64,000 nucleotides of DNA from Sporocytophaga myxococcoides (GTDB lineage: Bacteria; Bacteroidota; Bacteroidia; Cytophagales; Cytophagaceae): assembly GCF_000775915.1 (NCBI RefSeq), contig NZ_BBLT01000007.1, forward strand, positions 248,001 through 312,000, given 5' to 3'. This document shows positions 8,587 through 17,476 of the stretch, one piece after another (the first letter of the stretch is position 1; each line of letters begins with the position of its first letter). The position numbers and the translations under genes were made by a program. Below the pieces are notes generated by a model. That model had not been told where the DNA came from, did not search any database, and saw only the letters and a program-made list of their open reading frames with translations.

Positions 8587-8724
8587 TTTTTAAAATTCTG
8601 CCCATTTTCATCCATGATAGATTTTATTTTTCAGTTGTGGAAATCATTCTTTTACAGTCATGTCGTAGTTTGAAATGTGTCTAGCATTTTGTTAGCTCAT
8701 TAAAATGATCTAATAGTCATAGCA

Positions 8725-9045
8725 ATGCTACAGAAATACAATGAAAAACTACTTGATCATTTTTTTTATTTATTCTGGTTTTTGGGGGAGCAAAAAGTTG
8801 TAGCAGAGCTTTTATCGTCCTTTATAATATTAGTCTTACCGAATGCTTATATTAACTACTTACTTGCCAATGGTCTTCAGAGTCAGAAGAAGGCGGTTCT
8901 TGTAAGAAAAATAGGTCTTTTGCCGCCTGTAGGTGCAAGGCTAGTTGCCTTATTATTCATTGCAGATCTTGACCACGGGAAAGGTCCGTTATTTAGTTTA
9001 ATTTCAACAGGAGGGTTAAAGCATTCTGTTCTGGGTAAGATTTGA
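8725..9045 (+). CDS. hypothetical protein
   Basis: A 106-residue open frame with two moderately hydrophobic stretches (residues 8-45 and 68-85). I do not recognise a family. The sequence directly after its stop reads as a decayed coding region in another frame, so this could be part of the same degraded locus. Low confidence as an expressed gene. Confidence 0.35.
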   Translation: MLQKYNEKLLDHFFYLFWFLGEQKVVAELLSSFIILVLPNAYINYLLANGLQSQKKAVLVRKIGLLPPVGARLVALLFIADLDHGKGPLFSLISTGGLKHSVLGKI

Positions 9046-9263
9046 TACTGCTACATAGTTCTGATAGTTCATCTTATTGTGATTGGTGTAATGCTTGTAA
9101 TGGAAGTTCTGGTGTTCATGTTGAAAAAGATACATTTACTTCTCAATGGCATTTGCTGGCATTATTGAAGTCTTGAATTCTAAAAGTAAATGAGCAAGGC
9201 AGAGTGATAACAGAAAAAGGTATTAAGGGAATAAACTTACGGAGAAAAAGGAATTTGCATTAA
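9039..9263 (+). pseudogene. possible decayed coding remnant
   Basis: One frame reads SSDSSSYCDWCNACNGSSG, then VHVEKDTFTSQWHLLALLKS, a TGA, and then directly ILKVNEQGRVITEKGIKGIN to a TAA near 9263. Both parts read like natural protein and are separated only by the stop, and there is no ATG at the front. This suggests a broken gene, but the family is unknown and the stretch is short. Confidence 0.35.
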
Positions 9264-9537
9264 AGAGGTAATTTAAAAAGGGATGGGTAATCCACTGATT
9301 TTTTGTTTTTTACCATTTTGTTCCTTTATAAAATAAATACAATGGTAATATGTTGTTATACAGGAGTTTGTTTTTGGATTTGTGTGATTCCTATCAGGGA
9401 AAATACATACCAGGCTTTATGCTTAAAATGAAATAAACCTATTTAAAATTGGATTTATTTTATTAATTTTAGCATCTTAAATATAAGTCAAAAGTCAATC
9501 TGTTAAATATTTTTCTATTTAATAATTAGAGTTAGCA
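9264..9537. other. intergenic region with no gene seen
   Basis: About 270 AT-rich bases with stops in all frames. It must contain the promoter of the gene at 9538, but I see no convincing TAnnTTTG element. Confidence 0.5.
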
Positions 9538-10620
9538 ATGGATTATAAAAAGTTGGTTCCCATCATTCTGCTAGTATTAATTACTATTTCAGGTAATTCC
9601 CAAACAATCAAGACTGAACTAAAAGATAAAAAAGACAGATTAATTCAAAAAAACAGAGTTAACTTTTATGGTAAGTTAGAGAATGACCTGAGCGGGATAG
9701 CGACTATTAAATATGAATATGATCGGAAGGGAAAGTTGGTAAAGAAATCTTATTTTAATAAAGATGGACAGATGATAAAGCCAGATACCACTTCTGATAA
9801 TCTGGAATATCCTTCATATACTTTATATAAATATAACGAGGAAGGTTTAATTTCGGAGATCAGTAATCATTATGTTGATGGTTCTTATCTTGATCTTGCT
9901 AATAAACCTGCAGTTAAAAGATTCAAATATAAAAACAATCAGCTCACAGATGAATTCAATTTTGATAAAAGAGGAAAGTTGAGAGGAGTTGGAAACCTGG
10001 AAAAAGCTGTGGTTAAATATACTTATGCTGGCAGACAACTAATTGAAGTCAGAAGTTATGACAAGGATAAAAAAATTCTTGATTTCGGATTGAATATTGA
10101 GAGACATACTTATGACAGCCTTGGAAGGAGAGCAAGAACTACCTATCATTTTGCTAATTCTGAGATTTTTCTCACAGATAGATATTTTTACAATAACAAG
10201 GGACAGTTAATTAAAAAAGAAAGTTATAAGAAAAATGGCCAGCTTGATTACTCTGTTAAATATACATATGCAAGTAATGATCAGATAGTTAAGAGAGAGT
10301 ATCAATATTCTAACAGAAAAACAGAGATTGAAAAGCAGGGATTCGAGGTTAGTATTCCGGGTTGGAAAGTCACTAATTTACCCTCTCTTGATGCAATTAA
10401 AGATATAGATGGAATAGGTGCATTTTATTTTACTTTGGATCAAGCAGGAAATATAAAAGAACTGAGAAGGTCTCATGGCAAGGATCCATTGATGTATGCA
10501 GTGATACCCTATATCTTGCAGATTAAGTTTGAAAAAGATGATAAAAACCCTGTTAATAATATGAAAGGAGAAATTAAGGTTGGGGTTTTGAATAAGGACA
10601 TTGAGGTGGAGGAGTTTTAA
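9538..10620 (+). CDS. secreted protein with YD-like repeats
   Basis: A 360-residue protein with signal peptide MDYKKLVPIILLVLITISGNSQ (residues 1-22). The body carries about seven loosely repeated units of the type Y-x-Y-D/N-x-x-G-x-L (KYEYDRKGKLVKK, YKYNEEGLISEI, FKYKNNQLTDEF, HTYDSLGRRART, YFYNNKGQLIKK, VKYTYASNDQIVKR). These are like the YD repeats of RHS shells and the MORN-variant strands of Bacteroidota exported proteins. The last 90 residues (from about 270) lack repeats and end in a strand-rich segment, EIKVGVLNKDIEVEEF. It is not a full RHS protein. The role is probably at the cell surface and otherwise unknown. Confidence 0.75.
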   Translation: MDYKKLVPIILLVLITISGNSQTIKTELKDKKDRLIQKNRVNFYGKLENDLSGIATIKYEYDRKGKLVKKSYFNKDGQMIKPDTTSDNLEYPSYTLYKYNEEGLISEISNHYVDGSYLDLANKPAVKRFKYKNNQLTDEFNFDKRGKLRGVGNLEKAVVKYTYAGRQLIEVRSYDKDKKILDFGLNIERHTYDSLGRRARTTYHFANSEIFLTDRYFYNNKGQLIKKESYKKNGQLDYSVKYTYASNDQIVKREYQYSNRKTEIEKQGFEVSIPGWKVTNLPSLDAIKDIDGIGAFYFTLDQAGNIKELRRSHGKDPLMYAVIPYILQIKFEKDDKNPVNNMKGEIKVGVLNKDIEVEEF

Positions 10621-10735
10621 AAGTTGTTGAGGCTTTTTGAATTAATAGGAGGTTGTTTATTGAGTTTTTTATTTTATGCCTCGATTTACTAAAATAGATT
10701 TTCAAAAAATAAGTGCATTTCAGGAATTCAATTAA

Positions 10736-10772
10736 AAAAAAGGCCATTTGACTATTCAAATGGCCTTTTTTT
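10736..10772. terminator. bidirectional terminator
   Basis: AAAAGGCCATTTG (10738-10750) pairs perfectly with CAAATGGCCTTTT (10757-10769), with A and T runs outside. It serves the gene at 9538-10620 and the converging gene at 10790-11437. Confidence 0.93.
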
Positions 10773-10789
10773 AATCAATAAAATTTAGA

Positions 10790-11437
10790 TTACAGGTATA
10801 AAAACACACCTAATTGAACATTTGCAAGGTCAAAGTTAAAGTCTACATTATTATTCTTGCTTTTATAACCATCATATTTTATGACTGAGTGGGTATATCC
10901 GATTCTTCCAACAAGTAGTTCAATGCCTACTTTTGAATAAGGGAAGAATACTATACCCGGTCTTATATTTGGACTAAAATAACTTGTCTTATTCTCGGTA
11001 GTTTCAACTCTATTAAAGAAACTATTATATGATTCATTTTTATTTTTACCAAATCTGAAATCAATAGCTGCCTGACCAAAAATGGCGAAGTTATCTCCAA
11101 ATTTTTTATAATATCTTCCGAAAGGGCCAACTAAGAAATAAGGATTTTTGTCTTTCAATTCCGGAGTAGTACCATTTGCCGGGGTTTTTTCTGTATATCC
11201 TCCGAAACCGATATTTAATCCTAATGCAAAATTTTCTGCTATGAAATATCCTATTGCAGGAGTTACGAAATAAGAAGTAGTTTTTACACCATCTACAGTA
11301 GTTCCTCCATTTACAGTGTTGGGTCTAGCTGATGATATTCCGATACGGCCTCCTACAAGAAAATTACCTTGTTCCAATTGAGCAAAAGAAGTAAGTGATG
11401 CCAGTAAAAAGGCAATTGATAATAATTGTTTTTTCAT
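10790..11437 (-). CDS. outer-membrane beta-barrel protein
   Basis: A 215-residue protein with signal peptide MKKQLLSIAFLLASLTSFAQ and alternating hydrophobic strands typical of small OmpA/OmpW-like barrels: FLVGGRIGISSA, YFVTPAIGYFIAENFALGLNIGFGGY, YFLVGPFGRYYKKFGDNFAIFGQAAIDFRFG. It ends with a final strand, VQLGVFLYL, closed by an aromatic or aliphatic residue as in outer-membrane barrels. It is probably an eight-stranded porin-like protein of the outer membrane; the substrate or partner is unknown. Near 11438-11460 its 5' region contains the repeated tract TAGTTAGTTGGTTAGTTA. Confidence 0.85.
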   Translation of the reverse strand: MKKQLLSIAFLLASLTSFAQLEQGNFLVGGRIGISSARPNTVNGGTTVDGVKTTSYFVTPAIGYFIAENFALGLNIGFGGYTEKTPANGTTPELKDKNPYFLVGPFGRYYKKFGDNFAIFGQAAIDFRFGKNKNESYNSFFNRVETTENKTSYFSPNIRPGIVFFPYSKVGIELLVGRIGYTHSVIKYDGYKSKNNNVDFNFDLANVQLGVFLYL

Positions 11438-11651
11438 TGTAACTAGTTAGTTGGTTAGTTAAAGTTATTAATTAAATAAATCCAATAGTAAAACCTGATC
11501 AGGTGAATGATCCTTTCTTTTCCATTAGATTCAATCGAAGGTTAAATATAATTTTTTGAAAATTGTTTAAAAATTTTTTTAATAAAAATGTACAACACCA
11601 ATGAATATTTCCGATCCTCAAATGTCTGCTTAAAAAGTTATGATATTTTCT

Positions 11652-12362
11652 CTATTGCATTCGAAGACTGTTAAGGATTTCTTTCAATTCCGGATCAGAA
11701 GCATATTTGATATAAATTTTTTCCAGTTTTCCTTCAGACTCAATTGGATTATAGCCAGCCAGAAGTAAAGATTGTGCAGTTATTTGAAAAATATAAGTAA
11801 TTCCTGCATAACCATGATCATATTTATCAAATTCTGAAATGGTCCGATTGTGAAGATTTACGAATATTCTGCAATATTCCGCAAACTCATGTTTACTCAT
11901 TGTTTCAACCTCTTTCAGTTTCTGAATTCTTTCAATTTCACTTTTGGAAAAGAAAGCATAACCGAACTTAAGAGCTGTATCCTTTTCGAGTGTTCTGATA
12001 AGGGATTTATTTCCTTTCATAGCAGTATCATTTCCATTCCACGCCATATGAAAACTTTTGCCGGGAACAAAATTCAGAAGGGTAGAAGCATGCACCAATT
12101 CATTCCCCTTCTTGCTTTTTGATATGACATATACCCGTTTCTTTTTGTAAGCGATTTTTTCATATTTATACTTATCCGCTGGTAAATCTTTGGGATATAG
12201 GTCAAAGAATAACTGTCTTGAAATTATTGAATCTTTAGTAATACTCGTCTGGATGATGCCATTTCTGTTAATAAAATACCAATCTCCTATAAGTGATTTT
12301 TTTTGAGAAAATGCTGATAAACAGTATAATAAAAATAGAAATGTTAATTTTATAATTCTCAT
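11652..12362 (-). CDS. secreted protein of unknown function, lipocalin-like start
   Basis: A 236-residue protein with signal peptide MRIIKLTFLFLLYCLSAFSQ. The mature part opens KKSLIGDWYFINRNGI, which resembles the G-x-W strand of lipocalin-like domains, and continues with strands to about residue 95. The C-terminal half is helical (residues 125-235) and does not fit a lipocalin. I do not recognise the family. It is transcribed alone. Confidence 0.7.
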   Translation of the reverse strand: MRIIKLTFLFLLYCLSAFSQKKSLIGDWYFINRNGIIQTSITKDSIISRQLFFDLYPKDLPADKYKYEKIAYKKKRVYVISKSKKGNELVHASTLLNFVPGKSFHMAWNGNDTAMKGNKSLIRTLEKDTALKFGYAFFSKSEIERIQKLKEVETMSKHEFAEYCRIFVNLHNRTISEFDKYDHGYAGITYIFQITAQSLLLAGYNPIESEGKLEKIYIKYASDPELKEILNSLRMQ

Positions 12363-12693
12363 TTAAGTGAGTTATGTTTTTTATGAAAATAGCCAGAAAT
12401 TCGAATCGTGATTCTTTAATTCAATCCTATTTAATAAAGCAAAATCAAATCTTTATGTTTAGTATGAGAATTATTTGAAGTTTTTTAAATGCAACGAGAT
12501 GAGTAAAAATTAGTTATATTAATTTAAACTTCCCATTAGTTTATTGTTGCTTGTTAAGCAGTAATATACTTTTTATTGGTAACAAGTCCAATAAAAAATG
12601 CATTGAAGATTAATTCGGAAATATCGGTATAGAAAGATGTTGGTACATGTAAATAGTATATTAGTCTTGATTATTTTGTTTTTAATCTAAAAG
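12363..12693. other. intergenic region with no gene seen
   Basis: About 330 bases, strongly AT-rich with stops in all frames. No repeats or hairpins stand out until the promoter at 12694. Confidence 0.5.
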
Positions 12694-12726
12694 TTTGGCA
12701 TCATATAAAAATATTATCTACTTTTG
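12694..12726 (+). promoter_or_regulatory. promoter, complete Bacteroidota consensus
   Basis: TTTG at 12694-12697 and TACTTTTG at 12719-12726 are separated by 21 bases. The second element is an exact TAnnTTTG match, and the spacing is that of the Bacteroidota primary sigma factor. Transcription should start near 12731-12735. Confidence 0.7.
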
Positions 12727-12731
12727 GACTT

Positions 12732-12797
12732 CCATAGCTGGTTGAAAGATCCCGGAGATCAATATACTCCCCGTATATCCTCCGGGATTATTTTTTT
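12732..12797 (+). ncRNA. candidate short RNA or leader ending in a terminator hairpin
   Basis: The consensus promoter at 12694-12726 is followed within 25 bases by a long hairpin: ATCCCGGAG (12749-12757) pairs with CTCCGGGAT (12780-12788), and inside it TATAC pairs with GTATA around a TCCCC loop. An AT-rich run with seven T residues follows. A transcript made here would be about 65 nt, with no room for a protein. It may be a free small RNA, or an attenuating leader for the DUF4240 gene 170 bases downstream. I do not recognise a known RNA family. Confidence 0.5.
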
Positions 12798-12964
12798 ATA
12801 GCCTTTTAGAAATATACCTCTGGCAGATTTTGGTTTGATATAAATATTATTTAATCTTTAAACATTTTCCGTTTATTTAAGTCTACTTATATTTTTAGGT
12901 ACAATATAAATTCATTGATTTAGTGAATTGCAACATGGTGTATTTTTAATTATATTTTAATACT

Positions 12965-13495
12965 ATGGATATCGTAAAATTTTGGGACATAATTGAGCAA
13001 TCGAAAAAAAATACAAATGAAGATATCTATTTGCAACTAGACAATCTTCGAGAGGAATTGCAGCATTTGAATAAAGACGAAATAGTAAAAGCTCAGGAAA
13101 TATTTTTGGATTTAATGGATCAGGCTTATAAATGGGATTTGTGGGCAGCGGCATATACAATTCAAGGGGGATGTTCAGATGATGGATTTATTGATTTCAG
13201 AGCGTGGTTGATTGGAAGGGGAAAGGAAATATATTATGCTGCTCTTGAAAATTCTGATTCTCTTTCCTTAATGTCACAGGAGGCACTTAAAGAGAGTGAA
13301 GCCGGGGAAGAGTATAACTACCTATTTGCTGAAGCATACGAAGAACTTACGGATGAGGAAATGCCGGAGATTGCAAGGACTTTTAAAACCAATCCTGATG
13401 GCAAGGAATGGGATGAAGAAAATATTAATGAATTTAGGCGGATTAACCCTAACCTTTTTGAAAAATTTAAAGAGGAATGGGAAATTGATGATTAA
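12965..13495 (+). CDS. DUF4240 domain protein
   Basis: A 176-residue acidic cytoplasmic protein. The first 120 residues match the DUF4240 pattern: FWDIIEQSK at the start, an L-x-x-L-x-x-L repeat, EIVKAQEIFLDLMDQAY, WDLWAAAYTIQGGCSDDGF, and FRAWLIGRGKEIYYAALENSDSLS. The family is widespread in bacteria and unexplained; some members are linked to WGR proteins. The C-terminal 60 residues are acidic (YEELTDEEMPEIARTF). It has its own transcript, possibly starting from the promoter at 12694. Confidence 0.85.
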   Translation: MDIVKFWDIIEQSKKNTNEDIYLQLDNLREELQHLNKDEIVKAQEIFLDLMDQAYKWDLWAAAYTIQGGCSDDGFIDFRAWLIGRGKEIYYAALENSDSLSLMSQEALKESEAGEEYNYLFAEAYEELTDEEMPEIARTFKTNPDGKEWDEENINEFRRINPNLFEKFKEEWEIDD

Positions 13496-13561
13496 CATTA
13501 GTAATTTAATCTTATAGCTGTTTTTTTATAATTTTTCCGGACTTATTTTATTCCATTATTC

Positions 13562-15043
13562 ATGGAAAAGGCTGTTGGTCATAATAGAATACCTCATGAT
13601 TCTTCAAGGAAACTTACGAAGTTATATATTCTTGCATTATCTGCATTAGCATTTTTAATCCTTCTTGGACAAATCCTAATTCAAAGAGCATTATCTAATC
13701 AGACAAAAGATTCATACATTGTGAATATGTCTGGCCGACAAAGAATGTTAAGTCAGAAGATTTGTAAGTTATGTCTGTCAATAGAACGGAGTCCGGATTC
13801 ATTATATAGGGCTGAAACAGCCCAAAAGCTCAGAGCTGCTTTAGCTATATGGAGCAAGTTTCACCAAGGACTGAGATGGGGTGATACATCAGTAAATCTT
13901 CCTGTAAATACAAATCATGCGGTTGAATTATTATTTGAGGAAGCAGATACCTATTTTAATGAAATGTACAACAAAGCAAGAAATATCTCTTCAGTTGTGA
14001 CAAACCGACAATGGAATTCGAATCTGATCCATGAGGATATAGAAACGATACTTTTGAATGAGACTTCTTACCTGTACCTTATGGATTCGATTGTGAAGGA
14101 ATTTGAAAAGGAAGCACGACTAAAAGTATTATTTCTGAAAAAGATAGAAATGATTTTGTTTGTCATTACTTTTTTGGTATTGGTACTTGAAGGTTTATTT
14201 ATTTTCAGACCAGCAGTTCAAAAAATCAGTGAGGTAATTGCAGACCTTACCAATAAGGAAATGCAACTAACAACCTTGAATAGTCAGTTGGAGATAAAAA
14301 TAAATGAAAGGACCAAAGAATTGTTTGAGAAGAATCAGGAGTTGGAAATGAAGAATAAGCAGCTGGATAAAATAAATAAAGACCTTGATAATTTTGTATA
14401 TACAGCTTCTCATGACTTGAAAGCACCTATTAAAAATATAGAAGCTCTTTTTAATTTGTTGAAAGGACAGGTTCCGGAAACTCAATCAAAAGCTAATGAG
14501 ATAACAGAGATGATGGATGAATCTATTGATAAGTTTAAGGATGTATTGAGTGAACTTGGATACATTGGAAAGGCACAGGGAGAGATTGAAACAGGAACAG
14601 AAAAAGTAGCTTTTAAAGACGTAATGGAGGAAATTAAATTAACGATTAAAGATCAGGTACAAAGTTCCGGAGCCTTAATTACCGAAGATTTTAAGGCTGC
14701 TCCAGAGATAAGTTTTTCTCTTAAGAATTTAAGAAGTATTTTATTTAACCTGCTGTCTAATGCAATAAAATATAGAGATCCCCAAAGACCTCCAATGATA
14801 AATATTTCAACCAAGAAGATAAAAGATTATATTGTTTTACAGGTGACTGATAATGGAATGGGAATAAAGGAAAATGAAATATCAGAAATCTTTAATATGT
14901 ACAAACGATTGCATAATCATGTTGAAGGCTCAGGAGTTGGGATGTCTATAGTAAAAAGGATTTTGGATAATAATGGAGGAAAAATTGAAGTTAAAAGTAA
15001 AGTAGGTGTGGGGTCTACTTTTAATGTTTATTTCAGGTGTTAA
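13562..15043 (+). CDS. membrane sensor histidine kinase with PilJ-type N-terminal domain
   Basis: This is a 493-residue inner-membrane kinase. The first membrane helix is at about residues 22-42. The periplasmic part begins NMSGRQRMLSQKICKLCLSIE, the signature of the PilJ/type IV pili methyl-accepting N-terminal domain. A second helix lies near 195-217, then a coiled coil (about 225-275). The HisKA box FVYTASHDLKAPIKN has the phosphorylated His at about residue 284, and the HATPase domain shows the N box (NLLSNAIKY), G1 (DNGMGI) and G2 (GSGVGMSIVK). No cognate response regulator adjoins it; the regulator at 15122 is on the opposite strand and pairs better with the kinase at 16206. The ligand is unknown. 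Confidence 0.9.
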   Translation: MEKAVGHNRIPHDSSRKLTKLYILALSALAFLILLGQILIQRALSNQTKDSYIVNMSGRQRMLSQKICKLCLSIERSPDSLYRAETAQKLRAALAIWSKFHQGLRWGDTSVNLPVNTNHAVELLFEEADTYFNEMYNKARNISSVVTNRQWNSNLIHEDIETILLNETSYLYLMDSIVKEFEKEARLKVLFLKKIEMILFVITFLVLVLEGLFIFRPAVQKISEVIADLTNKEMQLTTLNSQLEIKINERTKELFEKNQELEMKNKQLDKINKDLDNFVYTASHDLKAPIKNIEALFNLLKGQVPETQSKANEITEMMDESIDKFKDVLSELGYIGKAQGEIETGTEKVAFKDVMEEIKLTIKDQVQSSGALITEDFKAAPEISFSLKNLRSILFNLLSNAIKYRDPQRPPMINISTKKIKDYIVLQVTDNGMGIKENEISEIFNMYKRLHNHVEGSGVGMSIVKRILDNNGGKIEVKSKVGVGSTFNVYFRC

Positions 15044-15056
15044 AAAAAATAAAATA

Positions 15057-15092
15057 AAAACGCGGCTGTGTGTGTTTCATAGCCACGTTTTA
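15057..15092. terminator. bidirectional terminator
   Basis: AAACGcGGCTgTG pairs with CAtAGCCaCGTTT around a short loop, with mismatches, between the converging kinase and response-regulator genes. A runs lie on the left and a T run on the right. Confidence 0.75.
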
Positions 15093-15121
15093 TTAAATCT
15101 TTACTTGTTGAAAAGTAGTTT

Positions 15122-16183
15122 TTAATGCTTCAGTTTGGATAATTTATCTGAGTTAACAATAGTTATTCTACTGCCTGCAATCTGAATAAAGCCTTCCTCT
15201 TTGAAATCAGTGAGGGTACGTATTACAGTTTCTTTGGATGCTCCTACAATACCGGATAAATCATCTCTGGATATGGCCATAGTAAATTCCTTACTATCGG
15301 TACTTTGATATTTTTTCTGTAGCATCAGCAAGGCTTCTGCAACCCTTTTTCTAACTGAACCATAAGCAAGTTTAAGAAGTCTTTCCTCTTTCTCAATTAC
15401 ATTATCAGAAAGTAGTTTTATAAATTTGTTGGCAACGTCTCTGTTGTTATATAGCAAAGCAAAAAAATCTTCTTTCAATATAGAGCAGATCTTTGAATCC
15501 TCCAACGCTACGGCACTTTCTGTATATACTGAGTTTTCCAGTAAATCGGTATAACCAAAGAAATCTCCTTCTTTATACAAGCCTGTGATAAATTCATTTC
15601 CCAGTTTATCAGATCTGGACGTCTTTATTTTGCCACTACTTACAAAATATAAAAAGTTGGGGTAGCTGCCTTGAGAAAATATGGAATGTTTTTTAGGAAC
15701 GGAAATAATTCTCTGATCATTATGGGATAGGTTTTCCAATTCTTTTATTCCTCTTACTTTGCTGATAAATTCGTCCAGCCCTTCAGTCGTTTTCTTAAAT
15801 TCCTCCTTAATAAGGTCATTTTTCTTTAGCCTTGTTTCAACTGCATCCAAAAGTTCCACATCATCAAAAGGCTTTGTCAGATAGTCATCTGCGCCAAGTT
15901 TCATTCCTTTGCGCATATCATCTTTTTCTGCTTTCGCCGTGAGGAATATGAATGGAATACTGGCTGTTGCTGAATTTTTACTCAATACATGCAATACCCC
16001 GAAGCCATCAAGTTCTGGCATCATTACATCGCAGATGATTAGATCCGGATTTTCTATTTTGGCTAATTCAACACCAATCTTACCATTTTCTGCTGTAACT
16101 ACTTTGTAATTTGATAACTCAAGAATCTCTGCAGTATTCTCTCTTACTTCCTGGTTATCTTCTATCAGTAAAATTTTTTTCAT
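15122..16183 (-). CDS. REC-CRP/FNR fusion response regulator
   Basis: A 353-residue protein in which a receiver domain (residues 1-122; acceptor Asp52 in ICDVMMPELDG, TAKAEKDD and the KPFDD switch Lys) is joined to a cyclic-nucleotide-binding fold (about 150-270; GSYPNFLYFVSSGKIK, GDFFGYTDLL) and a CRP-type helix-turn-helix (about 280-350; ISRDDLSGIVGASKETVIRTL). Phosphorylation would control DNA binding by the CRP output domain. The cNMP fold lacks an obvious full cAMP pocket, so it is probably only structural. It lies 22 bases after the FixL-like kinase gene and forms an operon with it. Likely targets include genes for oxygen limitation; that is inference. Confidence 0.92.
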   Translation of the reverse strand: MKKILLIEDNQEVRENTAEILELSNYKVVTAENGKIGVELAKIENPDLIICDVMMPELDGFGVLHVLSKNSATASIPFIFLTAKAEKDDMRKGMKLGADDYLTKPFDDVELLDAVETRLKKNDLIKEEFKKTTEGLDEFISKVRGIKELENLSHNDQRIISVPKKHSIFSQGSYPNFLYFVSSGKIKTSRSDKLGNEFITGLYKEGDFFGYTDLLENSVYTESAVALEDSKICSILKEDFFALLYNNRDVANKFIKLLSDNVIEKEERLLKLAYGSVRKRVAEALLMLQKKYQSTDSKEFTMAISRDDLSGIVGASKETVIRTLTDFKEEGFIQIAGSRITIVNSDKLSKLKH

Positions 16184-16205
16184 ACTAAGTAATTATAAAA
16201 AAAGC

Positions 16206-17444
16206 CTATCTATTCAGAACTGGTATATTAACTTTAAAAGTCGTACCTATACCAAGCCTACTTTCTACTGAGATATTTCCTTCCAACAATTCTACATAAC
16301 GTTTTACGATATTAAGCCCAAGTCCTGTACCTTGGATATTTCCTGCATTATGTGCTCTGAAAAATCTGGTGAACAAGAACGGAATATCACTTTCCGGTAT
16401 TCCAATGCCTTCATCTTTGACTGTTATATTTATTTCTTTCTGACTTACAGATATTTCGATAATAATAGTGCCTTCGTCAGAATATTTAGAAGCATTAGAT
16501 AATAAGTTTAACAGAATATTTTTTAATATATTTTTATCAAGATAAACATCCTCCAGACCATTATGCCTGCATAAAATAGTTTGATTATTCTTTAATGCAG
16601 GGGTTAGTTCGTCATTAATTTCAATGGCAAGGGAATGTAAGTTGAACTGTGATGGATTGTTTGAAATAATACCTTCTTCCAGCTTACTTAAAGATAAAAA
16701 ATCATTCAGTATTCCCGTCAGGTTTGAAACAGAGGATTTTATTCTCAGGATATGCTTATCTATTTTTTCTTTTTCTCCCATTTCATTGTATTTGGAAATA
16801 AGAGAAACGGAAGAAAGGATAGTGCTAAGTGGAGTTCTGAATTCATGAGAAGCAATGGTTACAAATCTTGATTTAAGCTCGTTGAGCTCCTTTTCTTTCT
16901 CAAGTGCTTTTCTTACCTCAGCTTCTGCTTGCCTTTGCTTATTATTTGTTTCTTTAAGTTGTTTAATTGCGTCAAAAAGCTCTGATGTCCTTTGTTGAAC
17001 ACGTTCTTCCAGTTCGATATTTAGCTTTTTATATGCATTTTCAGCTTCCTTAAGCTTTGTAATATCATGTATGACTCCAGTATAAATGATTTTATTCTGA
17101 AGGAAAACCTCACTTACGCTGAGACGGAAAGGGAATACGGTCCCACTCTTTTTTTTCCCAAGTACTTCACGACCAATTCCGATTATCTTTTTTTCACCTG
17201 TGCGCTGGTAGTTTTCAATGTATTCATCATGTTTGCTTTTATCAGGTTCAGGCATTAGAATTTTAATATTCTGACCAATAACCTCATGAGGAGCATATTC
17301 AAAAATTTTAGCGGCGGCAGGGTTTATCGTTTCAATAATCCCTCTTTGATCTATTGTAATAATGCCATCAATTGCTGTTTCTATAATAGCCCTCAGGCGG
17401 GATTCGTTATCCAACGGATTTTTGTCCTGTTCGTTTAATGTCAA
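16206..17444 (-). CDS. FixL-like PAS sensor histidine kinase, probably haem-based
   Basis: A 412-residue soluble kinase: PAS domain (residues 12-135), coiled coil (135-190), HisKA with His200 in FVTIASHEFRTPLS, and HATPase (N box NLLSNASKY, DEGIGIP, GTGLGLNIVK). The PAS segment follows FixL closely: LMPEPDKSKHDEYIENY, GEKKIIGIGREVLGKK and SGTVFPFRLSVSE. His72 sits where FixL has its haem ligand (His200 of Bradyrhizobium FixL), and Arg92, twenty residues later, sits where FixL has Arg220, which contacts oxygen. The start is a TTG at 17444 with AAAGAGAAG just upstream; the next ATG (residue 64) would remove half of the PAS domain. It is the likely partner of the REC-CRP regulator. Confidence 0.9.
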   Translation of the reverse strand: MTLNEQDKNPLDNESRLRAIIETAIDGIITIDQRGIIETINPAAAKIFEYAPHEVIGQNIKILMPEPDKSKHDEYIENYQRTGEKKIIGIGREVLGKKKSGTVFPFRLSVSEVFLQNKIIYTGVIHDITKLKEAENAYKKLNIELEERVQQRTSELFDAIKQLKETNNKQRQAEAEVRKALEKEKELNELKSRFVTIASHEFRTPLSTILSSVSLISKYNEMGEKEKIDKHILRIKSSVSNLTGILNDFLSLSKLEEGIISNNPSQFNLHSLAIEINDELTPALKNNQTILCRHNGLEDVYLDKNILKNILLNLLSNASKYSDEGTIIIEISVSQKEINITVKDEGIGIPESDIPFLFTRFFRAHNAGNIQGTGLGLNIVKRYVELLEGNISVESRLGIGTTFKVNIPVLNR

Positions 17445-17476
17445 CTTCTCTTTTTATTCTAAGGTTAAAAATATAT

